64,000 nt of DNA, from NCBI GenBank assembly GCA_903908285.1, contig CAIVRH010000008.1, positions 49,228 to 113,227 on the forward strand, in the 5' to 3' direction. Shown one piece after another: positions 16,952-25,791 of the stretch. Numbering within the stretch: position 1 is the stretch's first letter; every line of letters begins with the position of its first letter. The position numbers were made by a program, and so were the translations under genes. This stretch comes from an uncultured candidate division Zixibacteria bacterium. GTDB taxonomy: Bacteria > Zixibacteria > MSB-5A5 > SM1-73. The notes below the pieces were generated by a model. That model did no database searches, had not been told where the DNA came from, and worked only from the letters and a program-made list of their open reading frames with translations.

Positions 16952-17917
16952 ATGTTGCTTACTACTACGGTAGGAAGTTTTCCCAAACCGGCTTACTTGG
17001 TAAAAGCCAGAAGCGATTTTTCTTCAGGCAAGATCACCCCGGAAACACTTTTGCAATTGGAGCGACAAGCCATCGAGGAGTGCATTCGTCTGCAGGAAAG
17101 GGTGGGACTGGATATTCTGGTGCATGGTGAGATGGAGAGGGGGGATATGGTCACCTACTTCGCCGAGAAGATGAAGGGGTTCGGGATCAGCGGTCTGGTG
17201 CGATCCTACGGAAACAGATACTATCGAAAGCCGGTGGTCAAAGGGGAAGTGAAAAGAGAAAATCCGATCACGGTGGAGACATACCGGTATGCCCAAAGTC
17301 TTACTACCAAACCGGTCAAGGGAATGTTGACCGGACCTTACACCATTTGTGATTGGTCTTTTAATGAATTCTATCCTGACCGCAGAACCATGGCTTTGGC
17401 TTTAGCGGAGGAGATCCACAAAGAGGTGGTGGATTTGGAGAAAGCGGGTGCGGAATATATTCAAATCGACGAGCCAGCCATTTCCACCCGACCGGATGAG
17501 GTCGATTTGGCAATTGAGGCGATGAAGATCGTCACCAAAGGCATAAAAGCAAAAACCATCTCGCATATCTGCTACGGAGATTTCAAGATTTTCTATCCGC
17601 GGATACTGGATTTGGCAGTGGATCAGCTCGATTTGGAATTTGCCAACAGCAATTTCTCCAACTTAGATATTTTCAAAAATCCCCCATTCACCAAAGAGAT
17701 TGCAGTCGGGGTGCTGGATGTGCATAGTCATATCATTGAGACAAAACAGCAGGTCAAGGAATATATAAGAAAAGCATTGGAGGTTTTTCCCATCGAGAAA
17801 GTTTACATCGACCCGGACTGCGGACTAAAGACCAGAACTACGGAAGAAGCAGAAGCGAAACTCAGAGTGATGGTAGAAGCGGTAAAAGAAATAAAAGATG
17901 AGCTGAAAATCTCATAG
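16952..17917 (+). CDS. Short MetE-like methionine synthase (core catalytic domain)
   Basis: Only the C-terminal catalytic barrel of cobalamin-independent methionine synthase is present (321 residues against about 750 for full MetE). It begins directly with TTTVGSFPKP, the normal start of that domain. The zinc ligands are visible as His205 and Cys207 (SHICYGDF), Glu229 and Cys290 (DPDCGLKTR). Such stand-alone core enzymes in archaea and some bacteria are thought to take the methyl group from a corrinoid protein rather than from methyl-tetrahydrofolate-polyglutamate. No corrinoid partner is in the window. The start ATG has a weak CAGGAA site. Confidence 0.85.
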   Translation: MLLTTTVGSFPKPAYLVKARSDFSSGKITPETLLQLERQAIEECIRLQERVGLDILVHGEMERGDMVTYFAEKMKGFGISGLVRSYGNRYYRKPVVKGEVKRENPITVETYRYAQSLTTKPVKGMLTGPYTICDWSFNEFYPDRRTMALALAEEIHKEVVDLEKAGAEYIQIDEPAISTRPDEVDLAIEAMKIVTKGIKAKTISHICYGDFKIFYPRILDLAVDQLDLEFANSNFSNLDIFKNPPFTKEIAVGVLDVHSHIIETKQQVKEYIRKALEVFPIEKVYIDPDCGLKTRTTEEAEAKLRVMVEAVKEIKDELKIS

Positions 17918-17941
17918 TACATCTTATTATTGGGGACGTGG

Positions 17942-17971
17942 GGGTAGCCGCAGACTTCAGTCTGCGGGGGG
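17942..17971. repeat. Palindromic repeat (GTAGCCGCAGACTTCAGTCTGCGG)
   Basis: GCCGCAGACT and AGTCTGCGG form a near-perfect hairpin. It belongs to a family with copies at 18731-18773 and 40395-40450, where the stem reads CCGCAATCT/AGATTGCG. A second palindrome of another family lies 50 bp further on. Confidence 0.6.
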
Positions 17972-18018
17972 GATTGGAGATTGGATTCAGCGTTAGAAAA
18001 GAAGGATAAGTTCATGGT

Positions 18019-18037
18019 GGCGGGAATTTATCCCGCC
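18019..18037. repeat. Palindrome GGCGGGAATTTATCCCGCC
   Basis: Near-perfect 19-bp palindrome. The identical 19-mer recurs at 54820-54838, 37 kb away, in another non-coding gap, and the bases after it are also similar (AAAAT followed by CT). A dispersed repeat rather than a terminator, as no T-run follows. Confidence 0.65.
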
Positions 18038-18110
18038 ACAAAATTCTATGTTAAACCATACTTTAGTCTATGGTTGGGGATTAAATCTGACGTGAAAAAA
18101 GGAGGATAAG

Positions 18111-18416
18111 ATGTTAGCCTCTTTAAGCATATTCCCTTTGGACCAGGGGGAATCGGTGGGGAAATATGTGGCAAAAGTGGTGGATATCATCGATAAAAGC
18201 GGTTTGCCCTATCGTACATCCGCCATGAGCACGGTGATGGAGGGAAGCTGGGATCAGGTATTTGCGGTGATCAAGAAATGTCATCACTCATTAGTCAAGG
18301 AAAGTAACCGGGTGTATATGGTGATTACCGTCGATGATAGAAAAAAAGCCAAAAACCGGCTCACTGGCAAGGTGGACCGAATAGAGCAGGTATTAAAAAG
18401 GAAGATCAAAAGGTGA
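18111..18416 (+). CDS. MTH1187-family thiamine-binding protein
   Basis: Small ferredoxin-like-fold protein of the MTH1187/YkoF-related family (UPF0045), whose members bind thiamine or related small molecules as tetramers. Recognised from the N-terminal LSIFPLDQGESVGKYVAK, then LPYRTSAMSTVMEG and VYMVITVDDRK. At 101 residues it is family length. Strong Shine-Dalgarno (AAAGGAGG). Its stop overlaps the GTG of cutA by four bases (GTGA), so the two are translationally coupled. Confidence 0.88.
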   Translation: MLASLSIFPLDQGESVGKYVAKVVDIIDKSGLPYRTSAMSTVMEGSWDQVFAVIKKCHHSLVKESNRVYMVITVDDRKKAKNRLTGKVDRIEQVLKRKIKR

Positions 18417-18730
18417 CGGATTATATTATAGTTTTCATCACGGTCAAATCGGATAAGGAAGGGGAGAAGATCGCTACCACCCTGTTGAAGGAGAAATTGG
18501 CAGCTTGCGTGAATATGATCGGGGGGGTCAAATCATTCTTTCGCTGGAAGGGTCAACTTTCCACAGAAGATGAGGTGCTCCTCATAGCCAAGACCAAGGA
18601 TGTGCTTTTTGAGAGCTTGAAGAAACGGGTATTGGAACTTCACAGCTATGAGGTTCCGGAAATCATCGCCACATCTATTCTGGCGGGCTCCGAGAAATAC
18701 TTGGATTGGATCAAGAAAGAAACCGTGTAG
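18413..18730 (+). CDS. cutA: CutA divalent-cation tolerance protein
   Basis: Trimeric ferredoxin-like protein of the CutA1 family, linked to copper tolerance in E. coli, though its general role is still unclear. Typical family stretches are FITVKSDKEGEKIATTLL (6-23), KLAACVNMIGGVKSFFRWKG, then LLIAKTKD and YEVPEIIA. It starts with GTG overlapping the stop of the preceding gene. Length (105 aa) is normal. Confidence 0.94.
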   Translation: MTDYIIVFITVKSDKEGEKIATTLLKEKLAACVNMIGGVKSFFRWKGQLSTEDEVLLIAKTKDVLFESLKKRVLELHSYEVPEIIATSILAGSEKYLDWIKKETV

Positions 18731-18815
18731 TTGTAATTGGGTTTGACTTTGTAGCCGCAATCTTTAGATTGCGCAGGATCGTAGGGCGGGCACCCTTGCC
18801 CGCCCACTCTGTCGG
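18731..18815. repeat. Dispersed palindromic repeats
   Basis: The stretch TAATTGGGTTTGACTTTGT followed by AGCCGCAATCT/AGATTGCG (18731-18773) recurs almost unchanged at 40395-40450, between etfB and etfA. It is followed by a second palindrome, GGGCGGGCA with TGCCCGCCC (18784-18805). Confidence 0.65.
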
Positions 18816-18858
18816 GACTGGGAGCACCAACAACGTTAGCTTTTATAGGAGAAGCAAG

Positions 18859-19278
18859 ATGCAATTCAGAAAGGTCGCCAATGGTTTTGTGATAAGATTA
18901 ATAAAAGGGGAAGAGATAATATCTACTTTGTCTGCTTTTGTAGACTCACAGAAAATACCAGGTGGTTTCCTTTTTGGCTTAGGCGCGCTCAAAGATTTGA
19001 CCTTAGGCTATTTCGATTCAGAAAACAAAACATATATCAAGAAATCCTTCCCCCAGGATTTGGAATTCGGTAATGTCACCGGCTCGATATCCTACCTTGA
19101 GGGGAAACCGTTGGTGCATGCTCATGTCACCGCATGTGGACCTGATTTTGCAGCAGTAACCGGCCACATGTTTTCTGCCACCATCTCTGCCACCGGAGAG
19201 TTCTTCATTCTCCCGTCCGACACCAGAATCGAGAGAAAGCCCGATTCCGAAACTGGATTGAACCTGTTGGAACTATAA
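18859..19278 (+). CDS. PPC (DUF296) domain protein
   Basis: Single plants-and-prokaryotes-conserved (PPC/DUF296) domain, a trimeric fold; bacterial members are called DNA-binding by analogy with plant AT-hook proteins, but no AT hook is present here. Family marks are FGLGALKDLTLGYFD, ISYLEGKPLVHAHVTACG with metal-binding His residues, and a GHMFSATISATGEFFI stretch. The frame is open 51 codons further upstream into the repeat, but the ATG at 18859 with AGGAGAAG before it gives the normal 139 residues. Confidence 0.85.
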   Translation: MQFRKVANGFVIRLIKGEEIISTLSAFVDSQKIPGGFLFGLGALKDLTLGYFDSENKTYIKKSFPQDLEFGNVTGSISYLEGKPLVHAHVTACGPDFAAVTGHMFSATISATGEFFILPSDTRIERKPDSETGLNLLEL

Positions 19279-19361
19279 AAGAAATCTCTTGCCATTTTCC
19301 CCCTAATATTCTAATATTATCCCTGTTCTGATCCTTATGGATCAGATTTATAAGGTTTTTC

Positions 19362-19400
19362 ACTTGAACCCTTGACCCCTCGAATCCTTGAACCCTTTTA
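19362..19400. repeat. TTGAACCCTTGA-type short tandem repeat
   Basis: About four imperfect 10-12 base units of CTTGAACCCTTGACCCC type lie just before the next gene. Similar arrays (either orientation) are at 3974-3996, 41585-41630, 53770-53825 and 55278-55310. Confidence 0.6.
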
Positions 19401-19419
19401 GAGTACCCGGATATTTAGA

Positions 19420-20199
19420 ATGAAACAACAAATCATCACCCTCACCACAGATTTTGGAACCAAGGACGGTTACATTGGCGCGGTCAAAGGGGTGATCAAA
19501 AGAATTAATCCAGAGGCAGAAATCGTAGATATCACCCATGATATCGAACCATTCGACATTTTGGGCGCAGCTTTCACCCTCAACAATTTCTACAGATATT
19601 TTCCACAGAATACCATCCATCTGGTTGTAGTCGATCCTGGGGTGGGAAGCAAACGGCAACCAATATTGATCCAAACAGAAGATTTCTTCTTTGTGGGTCC
19701 GGATAATGGAGTATTCACTTTTGTCCTCCAGAGTGATAGAATTACGGAGATAATTAACCTTTCCAACGACCAGTACTTTCTTTCCCAGCTTTCTGGCACC
19801 TTTCATGCCAGGGATGTATTTGCACCGGTGGCAGCTTATCTGTCTCTGGGTGTAGACATCAAAGAATTTGGCACTCCTGCCAGCGAATGTTTTAAGCTGG
19901 TTATTCCGCAGCCACAATCATCAAAGAAAGGCATAGTCGGTGAGATTATTCATATAGATAATTTTGGTAATCTGATAACCAACATCGACGCGGACTCTAT
20001 CCGGACAAAGAGACTAATAATTGAAGTAAGGAAAAAGAAGATAAACCGAATTTCGCAGTCATACTTTGATATACCGAAGAAAAAAGTAGGTGTAGTAATA
20101 GGAAGTTCTGGTTTTTTGGAAATTGCGATGAACCAGGGTAATGTAAGTAAAATTCTAAAAGCAAACATCGGAACTCCGGTAAAGATCAGCTTAAAATAG
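19420..20199 (+). CDS. SAM hydroxide adenosyltransferase (DUF62 family)
   Basis: Member of the fluorinase/chlorinase-like DUF62 family; the common members hydrolyse S-adenosylmethionine to adenosine and methionine with an activated hydroxide. It begins with LTTDFGTKDGYIGAVKG, and has VVDPGVGS, FVGPDNGVFT and FHARDVFAPVAAYLS, with the Asp-Arg-His residues the family uses to hold water. The C-terminal domain has IDNFGNLITNID. At 259 residues it is family length. The gene starts within 20 bp of the short repeat array and has no obvious Shine-Dalgarno. dCMP deaminase follows nine bases later. Confidence 0.9.
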   Translation: MKQQIITLTTDFGTKDGYIGAVKGVIKRINPEAEIVDITHDIEPFDILGAAFTLNNFYRYFPQNTIHLVVVDPGVGSKRQPILIQTEDFFFVGPDNGVFTFVLQSDRITEIINLSNDQYFLSQLSGTFHARDVFAPVAAYLSLGVDIKEFGTPASECFKLVIPQPQSSKKGIVGEIIHIDNFGNLITNIDADSIRTKRLIIEVRKKKINRISQSYFDIPKKKVGVVIGSSGFLEIAMNQGNVSKILKANIGTPVKISLK

Positions 20200-20208
20200 A
20201 GCAATATC

Positions 20209-20736
20209 ATGATGTCACGAGATAAGAAAAAAAGCACCAGGAATCGAAAGACTGTAAATATCCGCCCCTCATGGGATGAATATTTCATGCGCATAGCGGA
20301 ATTGGCATCAACCCGGTCAACCTGTTTAAGAAGACAAGTTGGAGCGGTGATCGTCAAGGACAAAAAGCTTTTAGCCACCGGGTACAATGGCGCTCCATCC
20401 GGGCTTAGACACTGCTTAGATATCGGTTGTCTGCGGGAAAAGATGGGGATACCATCGGGAGAAAGACACGAGTTGTGCCGGGCTACCCATGCGGAACAAA
20501 ATGCCATTGTCCAGGCAGCCCTATTCGGGGTGAGCATCAAGGATGGTATTATGTATACAACGACACAGCCTTGTATTTTATGCACCAAGTTGATCATCAA
20601 TGCCCGAATAAAGATGATCGTGATAAAGGATAGTTATCCCGACCTTATGTCTATGCAGATGTTGAAAGAAGCGAAGGTGAAGATACAGGTTTATAAGACT
20701 GAAACAAAAGTAACCAGCCAAAAAAGGAAAAAGTAA
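20209..20736 (+). CDS. dCMP deaminase (ComEB-like)
   Basis: Zinc deaminase converting dCMP to dUMP, supplying thymidylate synthesis. The zinc site is His94-Ala-Glu96 (THAEQNAI) plus Cys122 and Cys125 (PCILC), with Cys70/Cys74 in the loop typical of dCMP deaminases. The length of 175 includes a basic N-terminal extension of about 15 residues; the second Met is an alternative start. One base separates it from nrdR, so both nucleotide-metabolism genes are likely in one transcript. Confidence 0.92.
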   Translation: MMSRDKKKSTRNRKTVNIRPSWDEYFMRIAELASTRSTCLRRQVGAVIVKDKKLLATGYNGAPSGLRHCLDIGCLREKMGIPSGERHELCRATHAEQNAIVQAALFGVSIKDGIMYTTTQPCILCTKLIINARIKMIVIKDSYPDLMSMQMLKEAKVKIQVYKTETKVTSQKRKK

Positions 20737-20737
20737 A

Positions 20738-21187
20738 ATGAGATGCCCTTTTTGCGGACAGGACAAGGACCGGGTGGTGGATTCGCGATCATCGCAGGAC
20801 GGGAGGTCTGTCAGAAGAAGAAGGGAATGCGAAATGTGTAAAAAGCGATTTACCACCTACGAATATGTGGAAGATGTCTCTTTGACTATCATAAAAAACG
20901 ATGGGAGAAGAGAGCCCTTCGATCGGCAAAAACTGCAGCGGGGAATCGAGCTGGCTTGCAAGAAGCGTCCGGTTAGCTCCGAACAAATTACAGCCATGGT
21001 GGACGAGATACAGGAGAAGTTTCAGAACCTTTCCAAGCCGGAGATCACCAGCAAGGAATTGGGGGAAGAGGTGATGAGAAAGTTGAAGGATCAAGACGAG
21101 GTGGCGTATGTAAGATTCGCCTCGGTTTATCACAAGTTTAAAGACGTCAGCGAGTTTATGGACGAGTTGAAGGGACTACTGAAATAA
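20738..21187 (+). CDS. nrdR: Transcriptional repressor NrdR
   Basis: Nucleotide-sensing repressor of ribonucleotide reductase genes. The N-terminal zinc ribbon uses Cys3, Cys6, Cys31 and Cys34; the ATP-cone domain follows (about 49-139, DGRREPFDRQKLQRGIELAC). Length (149 aa) is typical. It is next to dCMP deaminase, a sensible dNTP-supply context. No ribonucleotide reductase gene or clear NrdR box is in the window. Confidence 0.96.
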   Translation: MRCPFCGQDKDRVVDSRSSQDGRSVRRRRECEMCKKRFTTYEYVEDVSLTIIKNDGRREPFDRQKLQRGIELACKKRPVSSEQITAMVDEIQEKFQNLSKPEITSKELGEEVMRKLKDQDEVAYVRFASVYHKFKDVSEFMDELKGLLK

Positions 21188-21258
21188 TTTGGGATTCGTA
21201 ATTCCGACTGTAAATTGCAGAAGCAAGGCTTCCTTGTTTTTGTGAATAGCTAAAGAAC

Positions 21259-22008
21259 ATGGGAAAAGAGATCCGCGAAATGTCATTTTTAGACCATCTG
21301 GAGGAATTGAGGTCAAGGATAATAAAATCCTTATTCTCAGTTATAATTCTATCCATTGTCGCCTATCTTTTTTCCGAGCGTTTGCTAAATTTCATTCTCC
21401 GCCCGCTTCCGGGGGATCAAGCGGTTTACTTCCTGTCACCTACCGAAGCTTTCTCCACCCGCATAAAGATATCGCTGATAGCCGGGATAATCGTGAGCGT
21501 GCCGGTGATATTCTATCACTTGTGGAAATTCGTGGTTCCGGGTCTTTTTGCCAAAGAGGTCAAACTGGTAATTCCGGTGGTGCTCTCCTCCACCATTTTC
21601 TTTTTGATTGGGGCATCCTTCTGTTTTTTAATGGTGCTGCCGGTCAGCATAAAATTCCTAATGGCTTTCGGAACGGATAAACTAAAGCCCATGATCCAGA
21701 TCAAGGATTATATCAGCTTCGTTTGTTACATGTCGCTGGCATTTGGTGCGGTCTTCGAGCTGCCGGTGATATCCTTCTTTCTGGGAAGGATAGGAATTAT
21801 CAGCGCTAAAACCCTGATTAAGGGCAGAAAGTATGCGGTGGTGATAATCCTGATTGTAGCGGCAGTAGTTACTCCCACACCGGATGCCTTTACCCAGCTA
21901 ATGCTCGCCGGACCTTTGTATTTCCTATATGAAGTCAGCATTATAATTTTAAAGCTCACTGCCAAGAAGAAACCAGTACCCGAGACCAGCCCAGAAGGAG
22001 AAACATGA
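21259..22008 (+). CDS. tatC: Sec-independent translocase subunit TatC
   Basis: Integral membrane receptor of the twin-arginine translocase, which exports folded proteins. The N-terminal MSFLDHLEELRSRIIKS is the family signature. Six membrane helices are visible (about 20-40, 70-92, 108-133, 154-175, 190-206, 211-230). At 249 residues it has normal length. Its last codon overlaps the ATG of the following secreted repeat protein (ATGA), so these two are translationally coupled; that downstream protein has a Sec-type, not twin-arginine, signal. TatA is not in the window. Confidence 0.94.
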   Translation: MGKEIREMSFLDHLEELRSRIIKSLFSVIILSIVAYLFSERLLNFILRPLPGDQAVYFLSPTEAFSTRIKISLIAGIIVSVPVIFYHLWKFVVPGLFAKEVKLVIPVVLSSTIFFLIGASFCFLMVLPVSIKFLMAFGTDKLKPMIQIKDYISFVCYMSLAFGAVFELPVISFFLGRIGIISAKTLIKGRKYAVVIILIVAAVVTPTPDAFTQLMLAGPLYFLYEVSIIILKLTAKKKPVPETSPEGET

Positions 22009-23969
22009 TAAGAACGCTGAAGATTATTCTAGCTTTATCTCTTCTGATAGGATTTAATTCTCTCTCTTTTTCACAAGAGTTATCCGATACTCTTCATCCT
22101 CAAAATTCACAGCTGGAAGAGACTTTATCAGATGCTTTAAAGTGTATAAAGATGACACCGCAGGATCTGATCTTCCGTAACGATTACGTTGATATGGATT
22201 CTTTCCGATTAGAGCTGATCGATGGAATCATGCGTCATCCTTTAGATATTGTTTCCTTCAACTCAAATTTAAGATCGAATTGGGGGAAAGCATCACCCGA
22301 AGATAGAAGATATTCCTTGCCGTTTACCTGGGCTAAATATCTTAAAATCAGAGGAATAAAATCCTCGTTTGATGAAAGCAAACTCGCTTGTCAGGATATC
22401 GATCTGAAAAACAATCAGTTCACTAGGGAGTATGGTAAATCCGTCAAAACGCTATCGGAACCCTTGAGGAATGCACTTTCCTGTCTTTATATTGGAATAA
22501 TTACTTCCAATTCCAAAACCGAAAAAGCATTTAACGGGTTAACTGTTGGCGAAATATCCTGTTTAAGGGATAGCTTCCCCATAATCTTATTGGAGGATAT
22601 AAACGACGAGTTTAAAACTCCGGAAGAATTGGATGCACAGTCTAATTATGAGGAAAAACTAACCAAGAATATGATTCCCTATCTTTCGAAACTTGATGCA
22701 GGTATGATTGTCGAGGGAGGAAGAGAACTCGCTTATTCTACTCAGATTTGCCTTCCTGGAATGCTTGAATTCATCAAGACGAAACCGCAGATAAAACCTT
22801 TGGTAAAAGATAAGAAAGATAAGGAAAATGATTTGATACTCAGACTGCAGACTTCCATCGGAGAGATCATCATTGGTGGTTATGGAAAATCAAGGTATAG
22901 CGGATCACCTGCCATCATTATTGATTTGGGGGGAGATGACGAATATTATCTTTCCAAAAACCCGGCTTCGGAATATCACTCCTCTGTCATAATTGACCTC
23001 GGAGGAAACGACATTTATAATTCTGCAAGCGATTATACTTATGGCTCCGGTTTCTTTGGGTCAGGAATTTTAATCGATGTTTCCGGAGACGATACTTATC
23101 TAACCAAGAATTTCTCCCTCGGCTCCGGGCTTTTCGGTACGGGTTTGTTGATAGACGAACAGGGGAATGACAAGTATTTCGGAGATACTTTCACCATGGG
23201 GGCGGGGAGCTTCGGCATGGGCGGTTTGATAGATATGGGCGGGAGCGATCAATATTCTGCTGCATTATATGCCCAGGGTTTTGGATTTGTAGGGGGAATA
23301 GGGGTATTGATCGATTCCTCAGGAAATGACAGCTATTTTGCTGGTGGTAAATATAAAGACATCTTGAGATACAAAGATCATTACATCAGTCTGTCCCAGG
23401 GTTTCGCTTATGGATTAAGACCGATCATGTCGGGTGGAATCGGAATACTGTATGATCTCTCGGGCAACGATTTATATACCTCCGACATATTTGGCCAGGG
23501 ATCGAGTTACTGGTGGAGCCTGGGAACCTTGATGGATCAAGAGGGCAATGATAAATATGTATCATATCAATATGCCCAAGGTGCAGGAACACACATGACT
23601 TTGGGAGTTTTGGAAGACAGCACCGGGGATGATATTTATATCTCACACGGAGTCTCCCAGGGATGCGGACATGATCTGGCATTCGGATTGTTACTGGACC
23701 GATCCGGAAACGACAATTACATCACTTATGATCTGTCCCAGGGAGCAGGAAGTGCAAATGGATTCGGGATTTTGGCGGATGAGGCGGGAAATGATGGCTA
23801 CTATGTGGGGAGAGATAACAACACCCAGGGTTTTGGTGGTCCCCGAAGAGATTATGGGTCTGTGGGAATCCTTTTGGACATATCCGGAAAAGATCGTTAC
23901 AACGGAAATGGAAAAGACAGCACCTGGTGGACCACACCTTCAAAATGGGGAGTAGGAATAGACAAGTAA
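22005..23969 (+). CDS. Secreted protein with twelve DxSGNDxY repeats
   Basis: Signal peptide at 1-23 (ending SLSFSQ). Residues 24-300 form an unrecognised, partly helical domain. Residues 304-635 hold twelve repeats of about 21-25 residues, consensus G-(I/L)-L-I-D-x-S-G-N-D-x-Y then an aromatic/Gly-rich stretch ending in QGxGxxxG; examples are IDLGGNDIY, IDSSGNDSYFA and LDRSGNDNY. The regular Asp/Asn/Gly turn recalls RTX-like calcium-binding beta-rolls, but the spacing is longer than the nine-residue RTX unit, so a beta-helix or solenoid is more likely. Between repeats 6 and 7 the spacing is longer. No sorting domain at the C terminus. ATG overlaps the end of tatC by four bases. I know of no characterised homologue. 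Confidence 0.8.
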   Translation: MIRTLKIILALSLLIGFNSLSFSQELSDTLHPQNSQLEETLSDALKCIKMTPQDLIFRNDYVDMDSFRLELIDGIMRHPLDIVSFNSNLRSNWGKASPEDRRYSLPFTWAKYLKIRGIKSSFDESKLACQDIDLKNNQFTREYGKSVKTLSEPLRNALSCLYIGIITSNSKTEKAFNGLTVGEISCLRDSFPIILLEDINDEFKTPEELDAQSNYEEKLTKNMIPYLSKLDAGMIVEGGRELAYSTQICLPGMLEFIKTKPQIKPLVKDKKDKENDLILRLQTSIGEIIIGGYGKSRYSGSPAIIIDLGGDDEYYLSKNPASEYHSSVIIDLGGNDIYNSASDYTYGSGFFGSGILIDVSGDDTYLTKNFSLGSGLFGTGLLIDEQGNDKYFGDTFTMGAGSFGMGGLIDMGGSDQYSAALYAQGFGFVGGIGVLIDSSGNDSYFAGGKYKDILRYKDHYISLSQGFAYGLRPIMSGGIGILYDLSGNDLYTSDIFGQGSSYWWSLGTLMDQEGNDKYVSYQYAQGAGTHMTLGVLEDSTGDDIYISHGVSQGCGHDLAFGLLLDRSGNDNYITYDLSQGAGSANGFGILADEAGNDGYYVGRDNNTQGFGGPRRDYGSVGILLDISGKDRYNGNGKDSTWWTTPSKWGVGIDK

Positions 23970-24005
23970 ATCAATCAGGTTAAACACAAGTGAAAGGTTC
24001 TAAGG

Positions 24006-24926
24006 ATGAGGAAATTTGTACTACTGATTATTTTAATTACCCTCCAGGTATTTATTCGCAGCGGTTACTGCCAAAACATGGCGGGAAGGGATGAAATAAA
24101 AGAAAAAGTAGACAGTCTTTATATAATATCAAATGGAGTATCGGAGAAGTACCGGGATCAAGCCCAACCGGCAGAAAGCACCCTGGTGGCGATGGGGGAG
24201 GAAGCGGTTCCATATCTAATGGATAAACTTACCACCCAGGATGCCCGAGAGAAATGGACCCTCATCCGCATTCTGGGAAAAATAGGAAAACCAGCGGTTG
24301 CACCTTTAATTGGGCGATTGGAAAGCCCGAACAAAGATGAAGCGGAGATTTCTGTTCGGATACTGGGGGATATTAAAGATACTTCAGCAGTACGACCATT
24401 GATTGGACTTCTAACCAAAGACAATTATAACCTAAGAAGTAACGTTTGCGAATCGCTCGGTAAAATCGGTGATAAATCCGCATTCGAGGATCTAAGCGCT
24501 CGCATGCAAGATTCGATAGAAGCGGTTCGCAAGAGCGCATCGGTTGCTTTAGGACGGATTAAGGATGACCGGGCGATTCCCTATCTGGTCAAAGGTTTAT
24601 CCGATTCGCATTACAGCGTACGCATGACCTCAGCCAATTCACTGGTGGAGTTGGGTGAACCTTCGGTAAAACCCATGTTTTTGCTCTTGACCAGTTCCCC
24701 GGGAGAACCTCTATATTTGGCGATTGAGGTGCTGGGCCGGTTGAAAAGTAAATCGGCAGTGATTCCTCTGATCAACCAGCTGAAAGATGAAGATTGGGCT
24801 ACCAGAGCTTTTACGGTGGAAGCCTTAAAAGAGATCGGTGATCCCAGGGGAATCCGGGCTATTGCAGAGTTGAAGAAAAGGGAAACACATCCGTTTGTAT
24901 TAAGTAAGATAGATAAAGCCAAATGA
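24006..24926 (+). CDS. Secreted HEAT-repeat protein
   Basis: Signal peptide at 1-22 (ending SGYCQ). Residues 40-300 are HEAT/PBS-lyase-like repeats of about 31 residues, with the pattern AV(R/P)PLIGLL, then D, then R..A(A/S)xAL(G/K)xI(K/G)D.RAI. Such repeats make superhelical protein-binding surfaces. It follows the twelve-repeat secreted protein by 36 bp and may be its partner. Function is unknown beyond a scaffolding guess. Confidence 0.85.
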   Translation: MRKFVLLIILITLQVFIRSGYCQNMAGRDEIKEKVDSLYIISNGVSEKYRDQAQPAESTLVAMGEEAVPYLMDKLTTQDAREKWTLIRILGKIGKPAVAPLIGRLESPNKDEAEISVRILGDIKDTSAVRPLIGLLTKDNYNLRSNVCESLGKIGDKSAFEDLSARMQDSIEAVRKSASVALGRIKDDRAIPYLVKGLSDSHYSVRMTSANSLVELGEPSVKPMFLLLTSSPGEPLYLAIEVLGRLKSKSAVIPLINQLKDEDWATRAFTVEALKEIGDPRGIRAIAELKKRETHPFVLSKIDKAK

Positions 24927-24939
24927 CTAATTTTAATAT

Positions 24940-25073
24940 CCTCTCCCCATAGGGGAGAGGATTAAGGTGAGGGGGAATAAGAAAAAATTCAAATCGTAAA
25001 TTGCAGATTGCAAATTACAAAATATAATTCGAAATCCTCTCTCCCTCAGTGGAAGGAGGATAATAGTGAGAGG
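24940..25073. repeat. Two copies of a CTCTCCC-type dispersed repeat
   Basis: First copy 24940-24979 (CCTCTCCCCATAGGGGAGAGG, an almost perfect palindrome, then ATTAAGGTGAGGGGG). Second, degenerate copy 25035-25073 (CCTCTCTCCCTCAGTGGAAGG). A third copy is at 46236-46260 inside a 46.2-46.3 kb repeat block. This common bacterial intergenic palindrome fills the gap before the glycosylase gene. Confidence 0.65.
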
Positions 25074-25097
25074 TAGACATACAGAAAGAATATGTAG

Positions 25098-25673
25098 ATG
25101 ATCAAAAAACTAAATCGAAAATTCTATAATCGATCCACTTTGAAAGTAGCGAAAGACCTTTTGGGGAAATATTTAGTGGTGCAAAAAAATGGGGAGCTTC
25201 TTTCCGGAAAGATTGTGGAAACGGAAGCATATATAGGCTATAAAAACCCTGCCAGCCATGCCTACCGGGGTATGACTCCCCGAAACGAAGTGATGTTCGG
25301 TGATCCCGGTTATGCCTATGTTTATTTCACTTACGGCATGCATCATTGCTTAAATTTGGTCACGGAGGAAAACGGATATCCTGCAGCCGTGCTGATCCGG
25401 GCGTTAGAACCGGTGCAAGGGATAGAAATAATGCAGAAAAGAAGGAAACGAAAAGGTTTGACGGATCTTGCCAGCGGTCCCGCAAAGCTGTGTCAGGCTC
25501 TGGGTGTCGACTTAAAATTTAACGGGGAGGATTTGTGTTCCGATTCTCTTTGGGTTGAGGACAAAGGAGAGGTGATAAAAAGTATATCTTCTTCTACCCG
25601 TATCGGAATCAAGGAAAAAGACAAGAAAAACTGGAGATTCTTTCTTAAGAACAATGAATTTGTTTCGCGTTGA
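25098..25673 (+). CDS. 3-methyladenine DNA glycosylase (AAG/MPG family)
   Basis: Base-excision repair glycosylase that removes alkylated or deaminated purines. Family motifs: KIVETEAYIG with the catalytic Glu, SHAYRGMTPRNEVMFG, and AYVYFTYGMHHCLNLVTE; SGPAKLCQALG lies further on. At 191 residues it is the usual bacterial length. No strong Shine-Dalgarno is visible. It stands alone, between repeat-rich gaps. MutM at 45 kb is the only other base-excision enzyme in the window. Confidence 0.93.
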   Translation: MIKKLNRKFYNRSTLKVAKDLLGKYLVVQKNGELLSGKIVETEAYIGYKNPASHAYRGMTPRNEVMFGDPGYAYVYFTYGMHHCLNLVTEENGYPAAVLIRALEPVQGIEIMQKRRKRKGLTDLASGPAKLCQALGVDLKFNGEDLCSDSLWVEDKGEVIKSISSSTRIGIKEKDKKNWRFFLKNNEFVSR

Positions 25674-25791
25674 GCCGTTTATTCACTTCAGCCATTAAAT
25701 TAACGTTGGCATCAGACAAACATGAGTTAAGAATCGTAAATCATATTAAGATTTCGGATCGGATAACGCTTAATCTTTTGGGATATCAATT

